Shown: piece after piece, positions 1-13,104 of the stretch
Layout: each line of letters begins with the position of its first letter
Position numbering within the stretch: position 1 is the first letter of the stretch
Source: Glomus cerebriforme
Lineage: Eukaryota > Glomeromycota > Glomeromycetes > Glomerales > Glomeraceae
Direction of reading: 5' to 3'
Assembly (NCBI GenBank): GCA_003550305.1
Contig: QKYT01000053.1
Coordinates: 270,105-334,104, forward strand
Length of the DNA stretch: 64,000 nucleotides
Program-made: the position numbers and the translations under genes
The notes under the pieces: model-generated
What the model was told of the DNA's origin: nothing
Databases searched by the model: none
Seen by the model: only the letters and a program-made list of their open reading frames with translations

Positions 1-3000
1 AAAGTCCCATGTTACTATATATGTGTACACAACTTTGCATCCTTCTATTTTGGCTACAAAGCCGGAGTGCATAATCTAAATTATAGTGTGGTTCTCGTCC
101 CTACATAAAAGAATATTTTAATAGATTTAAAACCCATAACGTTTATTGTGCGCATATAAAAACATAGACATACTTCTGATGCCAAAAATTGGAGTAAAGC
201 AGACTCATCATTTGTGGGTTGTGTCGCGTACAATGTGAGAAGAAAATTGTGAATAGCCGGGTCTGTATTTTTGAGTTGCTGCACCACGTATTGTAAATAT
301 CTTATTGCTTGATTCTAATAATAATAATATAAATTTATTTAAATTTTCTCAATTATAAATAAAAAGAATGAATATTTTTAAATAACATACTACTGTGGTA
401 TTTTCTGGAGCTTTTGAATGATCATACTTCAATAAAGCAGGCATTAAATTTCTTGGATTGAGGTTCGTTTGTCGCATCCAGACGACAACAGTTTCGCTAG
501 GTGCATTTTCCATCAATACAAGGGCAAATTTATAGAATGTATCAACAGAAGCCTAATAAATTCAATTAATTACCAATATATTATATATAGTAACACCCAA
601 AACATTATCAATAAAGTTAATAATACCTGTTTACTAAGAACGTCCAGTGCTTGCTTATAATTTCCTTCTTGAATCCAATGTGAAATTACTTTCTCGTAAT
701 CACCTATCAATGACGCATAACATAATAATTCATTTGTGCGTCCATGACTAGAAATTAAATTATATGTTGTCTTCTTGTCCAAATCGGTCTAAGTTATCCC
801 GAACAAATAAAGTTACAATCATATATATCCGAAAACAAATATCATGGCTACAATAACACAATTACCCTATATTGTTCAAGGAATCCCTTAAATTCATCTT
901 CTAAAACGGTTTGCTCTGCTTTAAAGTTGCTAATATCGTCAGAGCCAGCACTTGATGCTGCTAAATCTTCTAGCATATTAATTTTGCTTAAATATATTTC
1001 AACTAGCCAAGTAGCAATCATTGTCTTTTGAGTTAAATCCTAAAGAAAAAAAACATATATTTGTAAAATTAAATGGGATTTAGTAATTCTACGCGATATA
1101 CTAGTTTTTAGTATTAACCTGTCTTCGAAGTTTATCAAGTTTATTCAATAAATATTTTTTCAAAGCATCTCTTTCATCTCGCTCAACAAATTTAAGTGCA
1201 ATTTCTTCAAAAGGCACAGTCGATTCTGCGTAATAGGAAGCTGATAATAGATAACGTTTTTGTGAAAAATAATGCTCGGCTTGAGTTGTAAGAACTTTAT
1301 CACGTTGTGCTGGATTCTAGAAGAATAGAATATTAAAAATTTATATATTATACTATGTGATCATACGAACTTATATTAATTTACCTTGCAATATTGTAAC
1401 GCCGTATCAAATTGTTGTTTTTCTAGATATAACTTCCATACATCTCGATCTTCCTTGGAAACAATAAGCTCGAATATGGAAGAATCGGTATAAATCCAAA
1501 ACGTGTTTTTTACATTATCCACAGTCATAGTTCGAACTTCTTCTCCTGCTTTCTAACAACAACAATAATCATCATAATAATTAAAATTTTTTTTCTTAAA
1601 CATTTTTTTTTTTTAATGTACTCACAAGTGGAATAACGTCATCAAAAACAATTTGATCATTTAGTTGACATATTGCTTTTACACGCTCCTTATATAATAA
1701 AATAAAGTGGAACTCGGTAAGAGCAATTGATAGGGGAATTTCAGCTGCTGTAGTATCATTGTTGGGTGTGGTTGGATATCTAATGAAAATGAATAGTAAT
1801 TTTTTTTTAAAAAAACATTATACGATTAAATATAAATAAATAAACGAATACGTACGGAAGTAATTTTGCGCTATCAATGACGCTATCACCAATATCTTGT
1901 GAACCAAATACGAGACTTCCGTGATAAATACCTGGGTCTAAGAAGCACGAAGAAATAATTGGATTAGATACGTTTAAAATTACAGTCATTAATATTATAT
2001 AATTTACGGACTTGTTAGCCAAGCAAAATTTTTAGCTGCTCCTTGATATTGCAATTCTTGATATTGAGAATAAAATTGTAGTTCACTATAATTAAGATCT
2101 CCAGGAAGCTCTTGAAATACTGATGATAAAAATAGAAAGAGTTAATATTAATGAAGATAATATATATAAGAAGAATGCTGGTTAGATACCTGGATTTATT
2201 GCATAGCTAGCAAATAAACTTTCAAACATCGAAGCAACTTCATCGTCTTTTGATGGAGTTGCATTTCCTATAAATTGGTATAATCTAGTTGGCGTTGCTG
2301 CTACTATTAAATATTTTCGTGTTGTTGCGGGAAATTGTTCAATGCGAAGACCAGTAATAGGAACATTTCTATTTAATGAATAGACCTAAAGAATTTTCAC
2401 GCATAATCTGTAAGGAGAAATATTTAAAGATTGTAAATATTGTACAAATCATTTATAAAATAAATGAAACCTGTTTGCAAAATTTTTCCTCTTTTTTAAA
2501 AAATTCATCTGTTGGTTCAATTTCAGCTTCAAATATCAACCCATTACGGCTACCAATAAGGATTTTCTTTGTTGAAGTATCCGATGAAGACCCATTAAAT
2601 CTATTCCACCCAACAGATTCAATTGTTATGCCCTTATTATCAAAATAAATAAATAAATAAATAAATAAAAAATAAAAAAAAATAAAATAAAGAGAATAAT
2701 TAAAAAGATTTTTGTCGATAATTATATAGGACAATTATTAGGGGTAAATTTATTAGGACAAGTTATTGATTAAAATCATGATATCAACGTGGTCTAGTTT
2801 TGAAGCACGGCAAACATAAGATATGATAAGGATGTTATGGTAATAGGAAAAAAAAAAAAGATTTACATTACTATTTTAAAAATGTTTATTCATTAATTAT
2901 CTACCTTAAATTTAGAAAGAACTTTAGCTTTTTTCCATTTTTCAAATAAATAAAAATTTTCTCCTTGTTCCGTTGTTATGAGTAAGTGTCGACCTGTTGG

Positions 3001-3620
3001 GTCAAAGAATATTTTATAAATCTTCCCTTCCGATTTTCGTGGGATTTCAATATCTGACGGGTATTAATATAAATATAAATTATTGATTTTTATTAATTAA
3101 TTAAATATATATACACAGTAAAATTAAATTAATTTCGAAAATTAGGTTAATTTAACAGAAATAAAGTTATAGGGTGCATTCAAGGAAGCAGATGAATCAA
3201 TTAATCTCCAAATTTTTTCTGAATGATTTCCCTGCCATATACCTTCCACATCATGAGCTTGTTGCAAATCTATTCTCAATATATGATTTGTTTCCAAAGC
3301 CATTACGAGAATTTCATTGGATACTGACATTGCTACTAAATGAGCAGGAAATTGGAATTGAACAAGATCAAGAGAAAATATCTCTGTTTCGTCTTTAGCT
3401 AGGCCAGCACTAACAAACCCTGTTTCTAACTAAACAATTTGGCAAAATGAGTACTACAAGTTTTTTATGAATGTAAATGTATAATATAAACGAAAATATT
3501 TACCATAACAGGATCAGCGTGCTCAAAACCCGCCGTATCCAAGAAACTACTAGTATTGCCATTATATAAGGGTTGTAACGCATCGTTGGAATTTTCAATA
3601 AAATCGTCTATTAAAGACAT
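1..3620 (-). CDS. VPS18: VPS18/Pep3, HOPS/CORVET core subunit (3' part outside window)
   Basis: Vacuolar sorting protein 18, shared core subunit of the HOPS and CORVET tethering complexes that drive fusion at late endosome and vacuole membranes. About 15 exons can be joined on the minus strand from the ATG at 3620 (MSLIDDFIENSNDAL). The N-terminal half is the Pep3/Vps18 beta-propeller region (KILIGSRNGLIFEAEIEP near 2530-2590; HFILLYKERVKAICQLND near 1650-1710). It is followed by clathrin-repeat helices (LICYASLIGDYEKV-like stretch near 690-740; YNLDYALRLCSQNRRMQSCV at about 25-85). The first intron seen from the left edge ends near 99, restoring the frame into that stretch. The C-terminal RING finger of the family must lie beyond base 1, so the gene is partial here because of the window edge, not damage. 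The start is 175 bp from the divergent CBP6 start. Confidence 0.93.
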
Positions 3621-3795
3621 TTTTAGAGTTTAGAGTGTTAAATACTTTGATAAAGTTAATCTAAAATCATTTCTCCTTTGACTGAAAGTTCACGTGTGAT
3701 CGATCAATCTGATCAATCTATCATTAAGTCGATCAATTTTTAAAGTTTTTTTCTTCAAAAAAAAAAAAAAAAACTATTACAAATTGCACTATATA
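3621..3795. promoter_or_regulatory. Short divergent intergenic promoter region VPS18 / CBP6
   Basis: The 175 bp between two divergent ATGs must hold the promoters and 5' leaders of both genes. Visible content is a run of A near 3757-3774 just upstream of the CBP6 start, and the overlapping palindromic stretch GATCGATCAATCTGATCAAT around 3698-3717. No recognised factor site is claimed. Confidence 0.45.
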
Positions 3796-4280
3796 ATGCC
3801 AACTTCAACGAAAGCAGAAATTTTATCACTTTATCGTGGATTTCTTCGTATTATTGAAAATTGGCCAAATGATTATTTAAGGCCAAATCGAAATTTAAAA
3901 CATATACTGTATTTACGTGTCACAGAAGGTTTCAGACAAAATATGGTTGTAAAAATTCCACATATATATGAAAGTCTGGTTTCAAATGCTGAAAAAGAGT
4001 TAAATGCTTTAAGAATATTGGAGACAAATGAATTTAAAGAGAAAGTAAGTTCGATTAAGTTAATTCTCCTCTTTAAAAGAAAAAAGATAACATTTAGTTT
4101 TTATATTATATTTAGTATCCTCTTTCAGATAAAATGTATAGGCCAGCAGCAAATCCTAGATATTATTTTGGACTTCTTGCAGAATTAGATAAAGCTGCTA
4201 AACAAAAACAAATAGATGATTCTACGCCACCTCCATGGTGGAGAAGATTTTTTGGTATGGGTCATTATAAAGAACTTTAA
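3796..4280 (+). CDS. CBP6: Cbp6/UQCC2-type complex III assembly factor
   Basis: Small mitochondrial protein of the Cbp6 (yeast) / UQCC2 (animal) family, which with Cbp3 binds newly made cytochrome b and promotes complex III assembly. Two exons, 3796-4044 and 4116-4280, with a 71 bp intron, give 137 residues. The recognisable part is the C-terminal segment at the start of exon 2, SDKMYRPAANPRYYFGLL, which matches the family pattern D-K-hydrophobic-Y-x-P-A-x-N-P-x-Y-Y. The N-terminus is a helix with YRGFLRIIENWPNDYLRP. I take the ATG at 3796; the frame upstream has no other ATG. The tail is basic and aromatic (PPPWWRRFFGMGHYKEL). It lies tail-to-tail with mS34, with 88 bp between stop codons. 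Assignment rests on motif memory, not on alignment. Confidence 0.8.
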
Positions 4281-4368
4281 TTAAATGGACAATATAATAA
4301 AGATTAAGAAAATTATGTAAAAAATTATATAGAATAATTTAATTAAGAAAACAAAATGTTTGAACTTT

Positions 4369-4919
4369 TTAATCAATTCTTCCTTCTTTCATAATTGGCC
4401 ATCTGTACCAGTTCCATTTCAGTGTTCCACTGATTCGCATTGGCTTACCTTCGTATAACACTTTTCCTAAAAGCAATTTTAAAAAATTTCCTTACTCTAA
4501 TTTAAAATGAAAATACTTTCAGCTTAAATGAACTCACCTTTCCAAACTTTAACACCAAATACTTTTCCATGATTTATATTCTATACAATATCATAATGTG
4601 TTTTAGGAAAATATATTAAAAATTTATAATTAGAAATATTATCTCACCTTTAATTTCGGTGCAACTCTTGTTACTTCATAATAACTTTCAAGAATTCCTT
4701 TATTAACCCAATGATCTGGTATCTAAATCCCAAAGGTTAATAATAATCCACAGAATAAAAACACCCTTTATAAAAATTTAATTTTTAATATACCACTTTA
4801 AGTCCAACACCATAATTTGGAAATATGTTTAATAATTCAAGTAAATTTTTAGGTTTATTTGAATCGCTTATGATTGGATAAACAGATTTTTTTAATAGTT
4901 TTTTCGCTATACTTGACAT
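4369..4919 (-). CDS. MRPS34: Mitochondrial small-subunit ribosomal protein mS34
   Basis: Likely component of the mitochondrial ribosome small subunit, mS34 family. Four short exons on the minus strand join to a protein of about 112 residues. Family hallmarks visible in order: LLELLNIFPNYGVGLKV (about residues 26-42), then W..KG..ESYYEVTRV, then NHGKVFGVKVWKGKVL, and a terminal RISGTLKWNWYRW. These correspond to the conserved blocks G-V-G, Y-W/Y-x-V-T-R-V, N-H-G-K-A-x-G and the closing W of MRPS34. The start ATG at 4919 is followed by a basic helix (SSIAKKLLKKS) that could serve as a targeting signal. It is shorter than animal homologues but has no break. It shares a 131 bp divergent intergenic region with the next gene. 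Confidence 0.8.
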
Positions 4920-5050
4920 TTTCTAGAACTTTAAACCAGGCATATTCAATTTGAACGATTATAAAATTTTTTTTTGTCATACTGTTATCATGTGACTGTG
5001 CATTGATAGCAAAAAAATGAGATTTTGAGTGGTAAACAATTTATTAAACG

Positions 5051-5938
5051 ATGTCTGAAAAAAAGATTAAAAGAGCTTTCTTAGAAATTGAGGAAGACGA
5101 AAGAACTTCTAAACAAAGAATTAGTTTGTATTTTAATTATAACTGTAACCATTTTTTTGTGATATGAAATTTTAATTATATATTAAATGCTGTAACTTTT
5201 AGTTAGCCTTCTCAATGGACATAAAAATACAAGTGAGATTTCAACTAAAAAAATTGGACTAAAGACCTTTCCACTAAAACCTCCGGAACATTGTAATTTT
5301 GAATTCATAATAAGCGTTGATTTGATTTAATTGCAAAAAAAAAAGTTACTTATTTTATGATTAATTTTGTAGTGTTATCGAGAATTGCTAATTTTTTACC
5401 TCAGATAGCATCAGATAATAAAGAACTAGTAAAAAAAGATATTAAAAGCATTGATATTGAAAATGTCGAAGGTACAGAGAGAATAATAGAAATGGTAAGT
5501 TACACGTTGACTATTTTATTTATCCCCATGTCAATTGTTTTATCACCAAAATAAAATTTTGAAATATTACATCTTCAGAATTTAGATTTAGGTATATTCG
5601 AAATTAACAAACCTTCAGAGCGTAATATCATAATAAATCCAAAAGAGTTAGTCTTCGATAATTCAGTAAAACCAAAAAATATTGTGATTGATATGGAAAC
5701 GAAGAATGAAAGTGGAGGAGATGAAAATTTACAAAAATTAGAATCGCATATTCTTTTTAAAGATAATGATGAAAATTCAGAATCTTATAATATTATAATG
5801 GATATAAAATCATTAAATCGTAAGAAACCGAAGATTATCGTTCTTGATGATAATCAAAGTAATGATATTAAAAAGACGATGAATTTAGGTTCTATATTAG
5901 AAACGTCAAATGACAATGACGATTTAATAATCAATTAA
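5051..5938 (+). CDS. NOPCHAP1-like (DUF4598) protein
   Basis: Probable homologue of NOPCHAP1 (human C12orf45, DUF4598), a chaperone adaptor that helps assemble box C/D snoRNP proteins through the R2TP machinery. Four exons: 5051 to about 5126, about 5203-5291, about 5373-5493, and about 5579-5938. The core is SRIANFLPQIASDNKEL followed by IDIENVEGTERIIEM and, across the last intron, NLDLGIFEI. This matches the family pattern of a FLPQ-x3-x-N helix, an E-x-V-x-G turn and a D-L-G-L/I-F-E end. The C-terminal third is acidic and low-complexity (ESGGDENLQKLESHILFKDN, then DDNQSNDIKK) and does not resemble a known fold. The first donor site (GTTTGT) is weak, so exon 1 is the least certain part. Confidence 0.7.
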
Positions 5939-6097
5939 TTTAATTGTAACATCATATGGATTTCTCTTAAACTTTACAAGATGATTCTGAATCGAAATTA
6001 TTCAATCTTCTGAGGGTTGAAGACTTTTCCAAGTTTTTATTAAATTAGTCCTTATTAATTAATTCTTATCCTTATAATTAAAGTTAATTTGAATTAA

Positions 6098-7763
6098 TTA
6101 ATCTAACAACAAATATTTTATTAATTCAGCAACAACTTTAACATTAATACTATTTCCTAAAACACGATATCTTTGTTTTAAAGTAAGTTCATCAGGGAAT
6201 GAAAAATCCTTCGGAAATCCCATAATTGAAGCAACTTCTCTTTCGGTAAAATATCTTAATTTTAATCTTGAAATTAAATCAATATTTTGTTCCGAAATTG
6301 TTGCAGAATTGAAAATTTGATCCGACTGTGTGAATCAATTATCATGTGAATAAAGGTAAAAGTTAAGATATGAGTTGTATACGAAACAAATATTTACATC
6401 TAAATCCTCGCCCAGTTGTAAGATTGAGCCTGTTGCTTCTACATAATGATGGTAACCTATAAAAATTGGAATTATAAGTTGATTTAGTTCCGTGGAAGCT
6501 AAGAATGCTATTTAATAAGATAGATATTTACCTTTCGTAAAGCAACAACTACGATGCGAAGATGGTTTTACTATATCTATAAATTACTCATAAAAAATGT
6601 GGATATAACAAGATTTAAATAAATCTTTTTAACTTACCAAACAATTTTCCATATTTAATCAAGGTCTATAATTAAAAAGTGTCAAGCAAAGATTAATAAA
6701 TCGATAGTAAATAATAAATCTTAGTATTAGATTTACCTTGTTGGGAATAGAATATTTCTCATGATTAACATCATCTTGTAAGAAATCACTAATAGGTATA
6801 GTGTTTAAATTTGAGAGTAGTGAATCTGAATCTTTATTATTTAAAATATTTATTATATCATTAGAGCGCTGATTATATAGAGAACAAGGAATATAATGTA
6901 AAATCTTTGAAGAATCAGACTCCTTGAAACTAAGCGATTGTTTTTTTGCCTATATTAAATATATTTAGTCGCTTGTTTAATATTGCTAAAAAGAAGATAA
7001 TTTTAAATATTGTTTATATTTACCAATATGTAATATCGCAATCTTGAATTTGGAATACCTAATTGTAATGGTGTAATAAAAAATTCTTGAAAGTTATAAT
7101 TACAGTTCTTTAATTGAGTTACAAGTGTATTTCTAGTATCAGAATCCTATATGAAAATTGAAGAGTCATATTAAGTAAATTTTACTATCTTATCAAGAAA
7201 GCTGTTCGGAATTACCCACTTCGAATCCTTTAACATTTTCAATTAAAATGTAAGTAGGAGGAAAGGACATTTTTGATAACATATCAATTAAATAAAGAAA
7301 AGATTTTGCTCGTAGATCAGATGAACCTTGATGTAATCCCATTCTAGTATACGGTTGACATGGTGGAGACATCAACCACATATTGGCATTAAAAGAGTCA
7401 TAATAGCTTATAGGCAATGACTCTATACTTCTCTAGCAAAAAAAAACAAATATAGTCAATTCGCATATATTGAGTGTAATTAAAGAATGATTTGCAGTAG
7501 AGATACCTGTTGAACAATTGATTTTCTCTTGTCTTTTTCGAGATTATGTTTGTATACTGAATTTGCCGTTGTATTTATATCGAATGCTGCAAGAATTTCA
7601 CCTGGATTATTCGATAATTGAAAGGCATAATGCTAAATTTTATATTATTTTAAAGGAAAAAAAAAATTAAACAGTTAAATATTAAAAACAAGCGTTTGAG
7701 ATATAACTAATTTTTTTCTACCATTCCACCAATGCCAGAGTAAAATTCTAATATTCGATGCAT
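6098..7763 (-). CDS. DNMT2: tRNA (cytosine-38-C5) methyltransferase DNMT2
   Basis: TRDMT1/Dnmt2-type cytosine-5 methyltransferase, which methylates C38 in the anticodon loop of some tRNAs using S-adenosylmethionine. About ten exons join from ATG 7763 (MHRILEFYSGIGGM, motif I, SAM binding). The catalytic loop is MSPPCQPYTRMG (motif IV, with the nucleophilic Cys) near 7330-7370; motif VI is ILIENVKGFE near 7222-7251. The Dnmt2-specific signature CFTKG + YHHYVEATGS (CFT motif) spans an intron at about 6455-6550, and the end is GFPKDFSF followed by RYRVLGNSINVKVVAELI (motifs IX-X). All catalytic blocks are present with no frameshift, so it should be functional. The CFT block separates it from DNA methyltransferases of the Dnmt1 or Masc/RID types. 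Convergent with the NOPCHAP1-like gene, 159 bp apart. Confidence 0.92.
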
Positions 7764-8011
7764 TCCGCTATTTGATTAAAAGATTTGGAAATTTTTTTTT
7801 TAACTTAATAAGAATGACATTTGATTGGTTAAGATAATTTTGATGACTTTAGTCACGTCACGGTTACCTAATTGAATTTTGAGGTGAGTTCGCACAACCA
7901 GTTTTATTAAAATTAAACATTGAAAAATGATAAAGATTTCTTATTTATGTTTCATAATGAGCAACTAACTGCCTTTTAAATCAAACAAAAAATTTTCTAC
8001 TAATAACATTA

Positions 8012-9414
8012 TCAATTACGTAAATCATTTTTTTCCAATGCCTTTCGTCTAGCTTTGTAAATGATTTCTTCCAAATCATCATTAAGCTCCAAGTCATCAT
8101 CTTCCTTAGGTGGAAGTTCAAGGTAGGCCATGAAAGTACTTTCAAGAAATTCATCAGCAATCTCGACTGTAGTCTTATATTTAGCTTTTAGAGAACTGCG
8201 TGATGCGACGGCTTGAATTAATCCAGCAAAAGGAACTGATGAGTATTATCAGAATAAATCTTAAAACGAATATTCATTTATCCTTACCCTTAAAGGAACT
8301 CTTACTCGTTAATTTTAATGTCCTCTTATGTTTTAATGGAGTTGTCGATTGATATTTATCTATAATTGCAAGAAAAAATTCATTAGATAAATTTTTAGAT
8401 ACAATGATTTTGTGATCGTAACTTTGTTAAGGACATTGTCTGTCTTACTACCAGAAGGTTTAACAATGTAAATTTGGGTTGGAGTTTGAGGTGTTGGAGG
8501 TGTTAGTGGCGAGTACTCAAGTTCTTTGGTTTCTGAAAAGCGTCGACATAAGTAAATTATGTCCAGTACGTAAGTCTTTTAAATTATATAATAATTACGT
8601 TGTGGTCTCTTCAGAAAATTTGTTGATTTTTTCGTTGAAACGACAAAAAAAGGATCTTCAGTTTCTGACGGTATTGTATCAGAACTTGAATGTTCAGGTG
8701 ATGAACAGACCGATATCATTGTGATCTTTTCACTTACGAATAAAATGAAAATTATGTAAGTAAACACCCGGAGAATTAAACACTAAATCAAATATTAATT
8801 ATTTCATACGACAATTTATGACGCGGAGGTTCTACAAAATGTACAATTTATTAATAAATTAAATAACATAGCGGGATAGAAAAACTTGGTTCAAATTATT
8901 TCCAAATATCTCACCTGCAAATAACTTTTTGTATCCATGAGTGCCTTTGGGCATCTTTTCAGGTGTACGAACATAAGCTTCGGACGTCTGAGTCATTTCG
9001 TCAACCATTCTCTTCGGAACTATAATCAATTATTCATTCGAATTCACACTAAACCGAATTTAAATAAAGAAGATGACAAGAATGCATAACACATACATCG
9101 GTCTTCAATTGGTAATCTTGAAGACTTTTTTTTTTTTTTAATTCCTTTATTGAATTCTTCACGATAATGCTTATTTGGTTCTTGCAGTTTTTCGGACTTT
9201 AGTTAAACCATAAATAAACAAATCAACTAGAGTTTGAATATCGAAACAAGTTACACTTAATTATTTCACAAACCTCTAGTTTGCTAACAGCATAAGCTAA
9301 AAGTCTTTCTGTAATACGACTTCTTTCAAAAGGGGGATAACCTGAAAGATAAGAAATTACGTGTGGTGAAAGTTCCTTAAGCGAAATATGTTCTATAATG
9401 GTTGCTTGTGACAT
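8012..9414 (-). CDS. Unrecognised multi-exon protein with Ser/Thr-Pro-rich middle
   Basis: I do not recognise this family. A consistent model can be spliced from ATG 9414 to TGA 8012 in about seven exons, all with GT..AG borders and compatible phases. Exon 1 encodes a conserved-looking helical segment, HISLKELSPHVISYLSGYPP then RSRITERLLAYAVSKLE. The middle is basic (KKKKKSSRLPIEDR) and then Ser/Thr-Pro rich (SPLTPPTPQTPTQ), as in substrates of proline-directed kinases. The C-terminus is a charged helix, STFMAYLELPPKEDDDLELN then LEEIIYKARRKALEKND. No catalytic motif, signal peptide or membrane segment is visible. One donor (near 8450, TCTG|GTAGTAAG) was chosen because it alone keeps the frame into the next exon. 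The start is 168 bp from the divergent HSP78 start. Confidence 0.6.
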
Positions 9415-9582
9415 GTTTCTAAAGTATAAAAATTGGTAATCACAAATATAAGACAGAAAAAGAACGCGTTAAAAACATTTAAACCATCCGCAAATAAAGT
9501 TAAGATGCTTTTTACTTAATTAAGCAATGATCTTCAATGATGCTCTGATAAATTTTGATTAAATAAATGTTCAGACTGATGA

Positions 9583-12500
9583 ATGCATGCTGGAACAATG
9601 TCTCGTTTCATACAAAAGTCAATTTATACTTCACGTCAAGCCAACTATTTGACAAGCTCAGTATTAAAAAATTGTTCTATACTATCAAAGCGTAGTGTCT
9701 TTACGCAGACTTCAAGAGAATTTCATAAATATGTTATAGAAAATAGAAAACAAGTTTTTCAAGTTTCTAACATATTGAAAGCGAATTTTCGTTCAAAGTC
9801 TTATATATTTAAACGATTTTATGATGGAAAACCAGGTACTTGGGAAATTGACTTAGTATATATGATTATTTAACTTAAATATAGAAGCATATGTTATTTA
9901 CTTGCATTTCGATATAATTTATAGGTGGAATTTTAAATCAAGTACCGCAGACACAAAAAGGTTCAGCTTTAGAAGAATTCGGATATGATTTGACCAAACT
10001 TGCAGCTGAAGGCAAATTGGATCCTGTAATCGGGCGTGAAGAAGAAATCAGGCGCACAATACAAGGTTAACTGGTTATGTTACATGTATTTTTGTTACAA
10101 TAATTCAAGAAAATTTTTGGTGAAATATACTAATCACATTGAATTCATTTATTTATTCAAAATAAAGTGTAAGTATATGATCTTTGGTGATGTTTTCATT
10201 GAAATTAAATTCTTTTTAAAGTTTCTAATTAGCAATGATCAGATTGTCGCGACGAACAAAAAACAATCCTGTATTAATAGGCGAAGCTGGCGTTGGAAAA
10301 ACTGCAATCGCAGAAGGCCTTGCCCAAAGAATCATTAATGGCGAAGTTCCCGAAAGTATCAAAGATAAAAAAGTTATAGCTTTAGATCTTGGTTCTATCA
10401 TAGCTGGTTCAAAATTTAGGGGTGAATTTGAAGATCGTCTCAAAGCAATATTGCACGAAGTTCAAGAATCTGAAGGAAAACTTATTCTATTCATTGATGA
10501 ATTACACAATTTACTTGGACTAGGAAAGGCTGAAGGATCAATAGATGCTGGAAATTTACTTAAACCTGCTTTAGCAAGAGGAACCCTAAGATGTTGTGGT
10601 GCAACAACCATTGACGAATATCGCAAGTATATTGAAAAGGACCCAGCTTTAGCACGTAGATTTCAATCGGTTATGGTTATAGAGCCAACCGTTGAAGATA
10701 CAATTTCAATTTTACGCGGACTTAAGGAAAGATATGAGGTTCATCATGGAGTCCGTATTGCGGATTCAGCTTTGATCGCCGCTGCTACATATTCGCATCG
10801 ATATATAACTGATAGGTTTCTTCCTGATAAGGCCATTGACCTCGTTGATGAAGCATGCTCAAAACTTCGTCTTCAGCAAGAAAGTAAGCCTGAGGTAATT
10901 GAAAACCTAGATAGACAAATAATTACTCTTCGTATAGAAATGGAATCGTTGAGGAAAGAAACAGATCCAGTTTCTCATGATCGCCGAGAGAAATTACAAA
11001 AAGAATTGGATGAAAAACAAAAAGAATCGGATAGACTTAACTTACTTTGGCAGGAGGAACGAGCTAAATTGGGAGAAATCAAAAATATTAAATCTCAATT
11101 AGAACAAGCAAGAATAGAATTAGAAACATCTCAAAGACAGGGTAATTTTACTCGTGCTAGTGAATTGCGTTACGGCGTTATTCCAGATTTAGAGAAAAAA
11201 CTACCTCAAGATCGTGATGAAGAAAATCCAGAATCATTAATACATGAACGAGTTACAGCGGATGATATTGGAGCAGTAGTTTCTCGAATGACAGGAATTC
11301 CTATCCATAATTTACTCCGAAGTGAAAGAGATAGATTACTTCATATTGAAGAAAAGCTTTCACAACGTGTTGTTGGTCAGATTGAAGCGATAAAGGCTGT
11401 TTCAGAAGCAGTAAGGTTAAGTCGTGCGGGCTTACAAAGTCCTTCCAGACCAATCGCCTCATTCTTATTTCTTGGTCCAACAGGTGTTGGAAAGACAGAA
11501 TTGTGTAAAGCAATTGCAGAGTTTTTGTTTGATACAGAATCTTCTATTGTTCGCGTAGATATGAGTGAATATATGGAGAAGTGGATATTGCATATTTCTA
11601 CATGCAGTTAATGTTTTTTTTTAATAATTGAGTTAAAAATTATCTTTTTATTTAGATTTGCAGTGTCGAGATTAGTTGGTGCTCCACCTGGTTATGTTGG
11701 ATACGAAGAAGGTATTTATTATCTTTTTATTTTAATCACAAGTTTTGTTCACACACAATTTCTGTTTGTTCTATGGGTTAACAGGAGGTGAACTTACTGA
11801 GGCTATTCGAAGAAAACCATTTGCCGTTGTTCTACTGGATGAGATGGAAAAGGCACACCGAGGTTGGTTTGAAAATGTAAAGTTTTAATATTAACGGTTT
11901 CAAGTCAATACTATTATTACATTTTTTATATGTTTTGAATAGATGTCGCCAATCTTTTACTTCAAGTCTTGGATGATGGTTTTGTTACTGATTCGCAAGG
12001 TCGAAAGGTAAACATTTAAGATATTTCATGATAAATATTTAAATATTCAATTATTCTCATATTTATTGCGATCAAAAAAGATAGATTTCCGAAATACGAT
12101 TATCATTATGACAAGCAATCTTGGTGCAGATGTTTTAGCAGCATCGGATATGACGGAAGAGGGAAAAGTAAGCGATTTGACTAAATCTGCTGTTTTAGAC
12201 ATTGTTAGAAGGCATTTCCCGCCAGAATTTATTAATCGAATAGATGATATGGTAATTTTCTAATTACACGTTCATTTTATTGCATGAAATATTATGATCT
12301 AACTAAATGTATGTATTTTTATTAGGTTGTCTTTAATCGTCTTACTCGTATGGCTTTAAGAGATATCGTTGACGTACGTCTACGAGAAGTTCAAGTACGT
12401 TTGAAAGATAAACATATTAAAGTTGACGTGGATGAACATGCCAAAGCTTGGTTGGCCGAAAAAGGATATGACCCAGTATATGGTATGTTGTAACTTTCGA

Positions 12501-12825
12501 ATTATCATATCACCATATATTATTAATCACTACTTTTTATTTCATAGGTGCAAGACCACTTAACAGATTAATACAAAAAAAAATACTTAATCCATTGGCC
12601 ATGTGTTTAATAGAGGTAATTTATTATACTTAACAAATATATTTTTTATACTCGGATAAATTATATTTAAATTCTCTATAGGGATCTATCAAAAATCACG
12701 AGACTGCCCGAATTAGGACAGCAAAAATATCTAGTAACGATGATGATTTGATTGTAGAGAAAAATCACGAAGTATCAACGGATCTGCCTAAAAGTGTGAT
12801 CGACAAATTTAATGAAGAATTATAA
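9583..12825 (+). CDS. HSP78: Hsp78, mitochondrial ClpB-type disaggregase
   Basis: Hexameric AAA+ disaggregase of the mitochondrial matrix that works with mtHsp70 to resolve aggregates. The first about 85 residues are Arg/Ser-rich with few acids, a typical import signal. No Clp N-domain follows, as expected for Hsp78. NBD1: [18 protein letters not shown] (Walker A, about 10272-10330), [19 protein letters not shown] (Walker B), then a middle coiled-coil domain (about 10880-11210). NBD2: [18 protein letters not shown] (11473-11526), [19 protein letters not shown] across an intron, [11 protein letters not shown], then [17 protein letters not shown] and [18 protein letters not shown]. About ten exons; stop TAA ends at 12825. 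The junction of exons 2 and 3 (10065/10233) adds three residues compared with the usual TIQ-(V/I)LSRRTKNNP stretch; that is the only doubtful splice. Confidence 0.95.
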
Positions 12826-13104
12826 ATTAAGAATACCGCATTCATCAAATTCTAATATGATTTCTGTTCGTACGATCGTACATTGTATAATTTTCCTTAT
12901 AATTTTCCTTTGGGCTATTAACTTATTAAACTTAATATATTAAAAAGATAATTGGTTTTTATAGCATCAAAATATTCGATATGAAAATATAGTTTTAGGG
13001 GAGAAAGAACAGTAAAAAATAATTTATCCTGTTCATTTAAAAAAAAATATATATTTTTTTTATTAAATGATCGATTGATAATCATGTGAAATACATCTAA
13101 AAGA

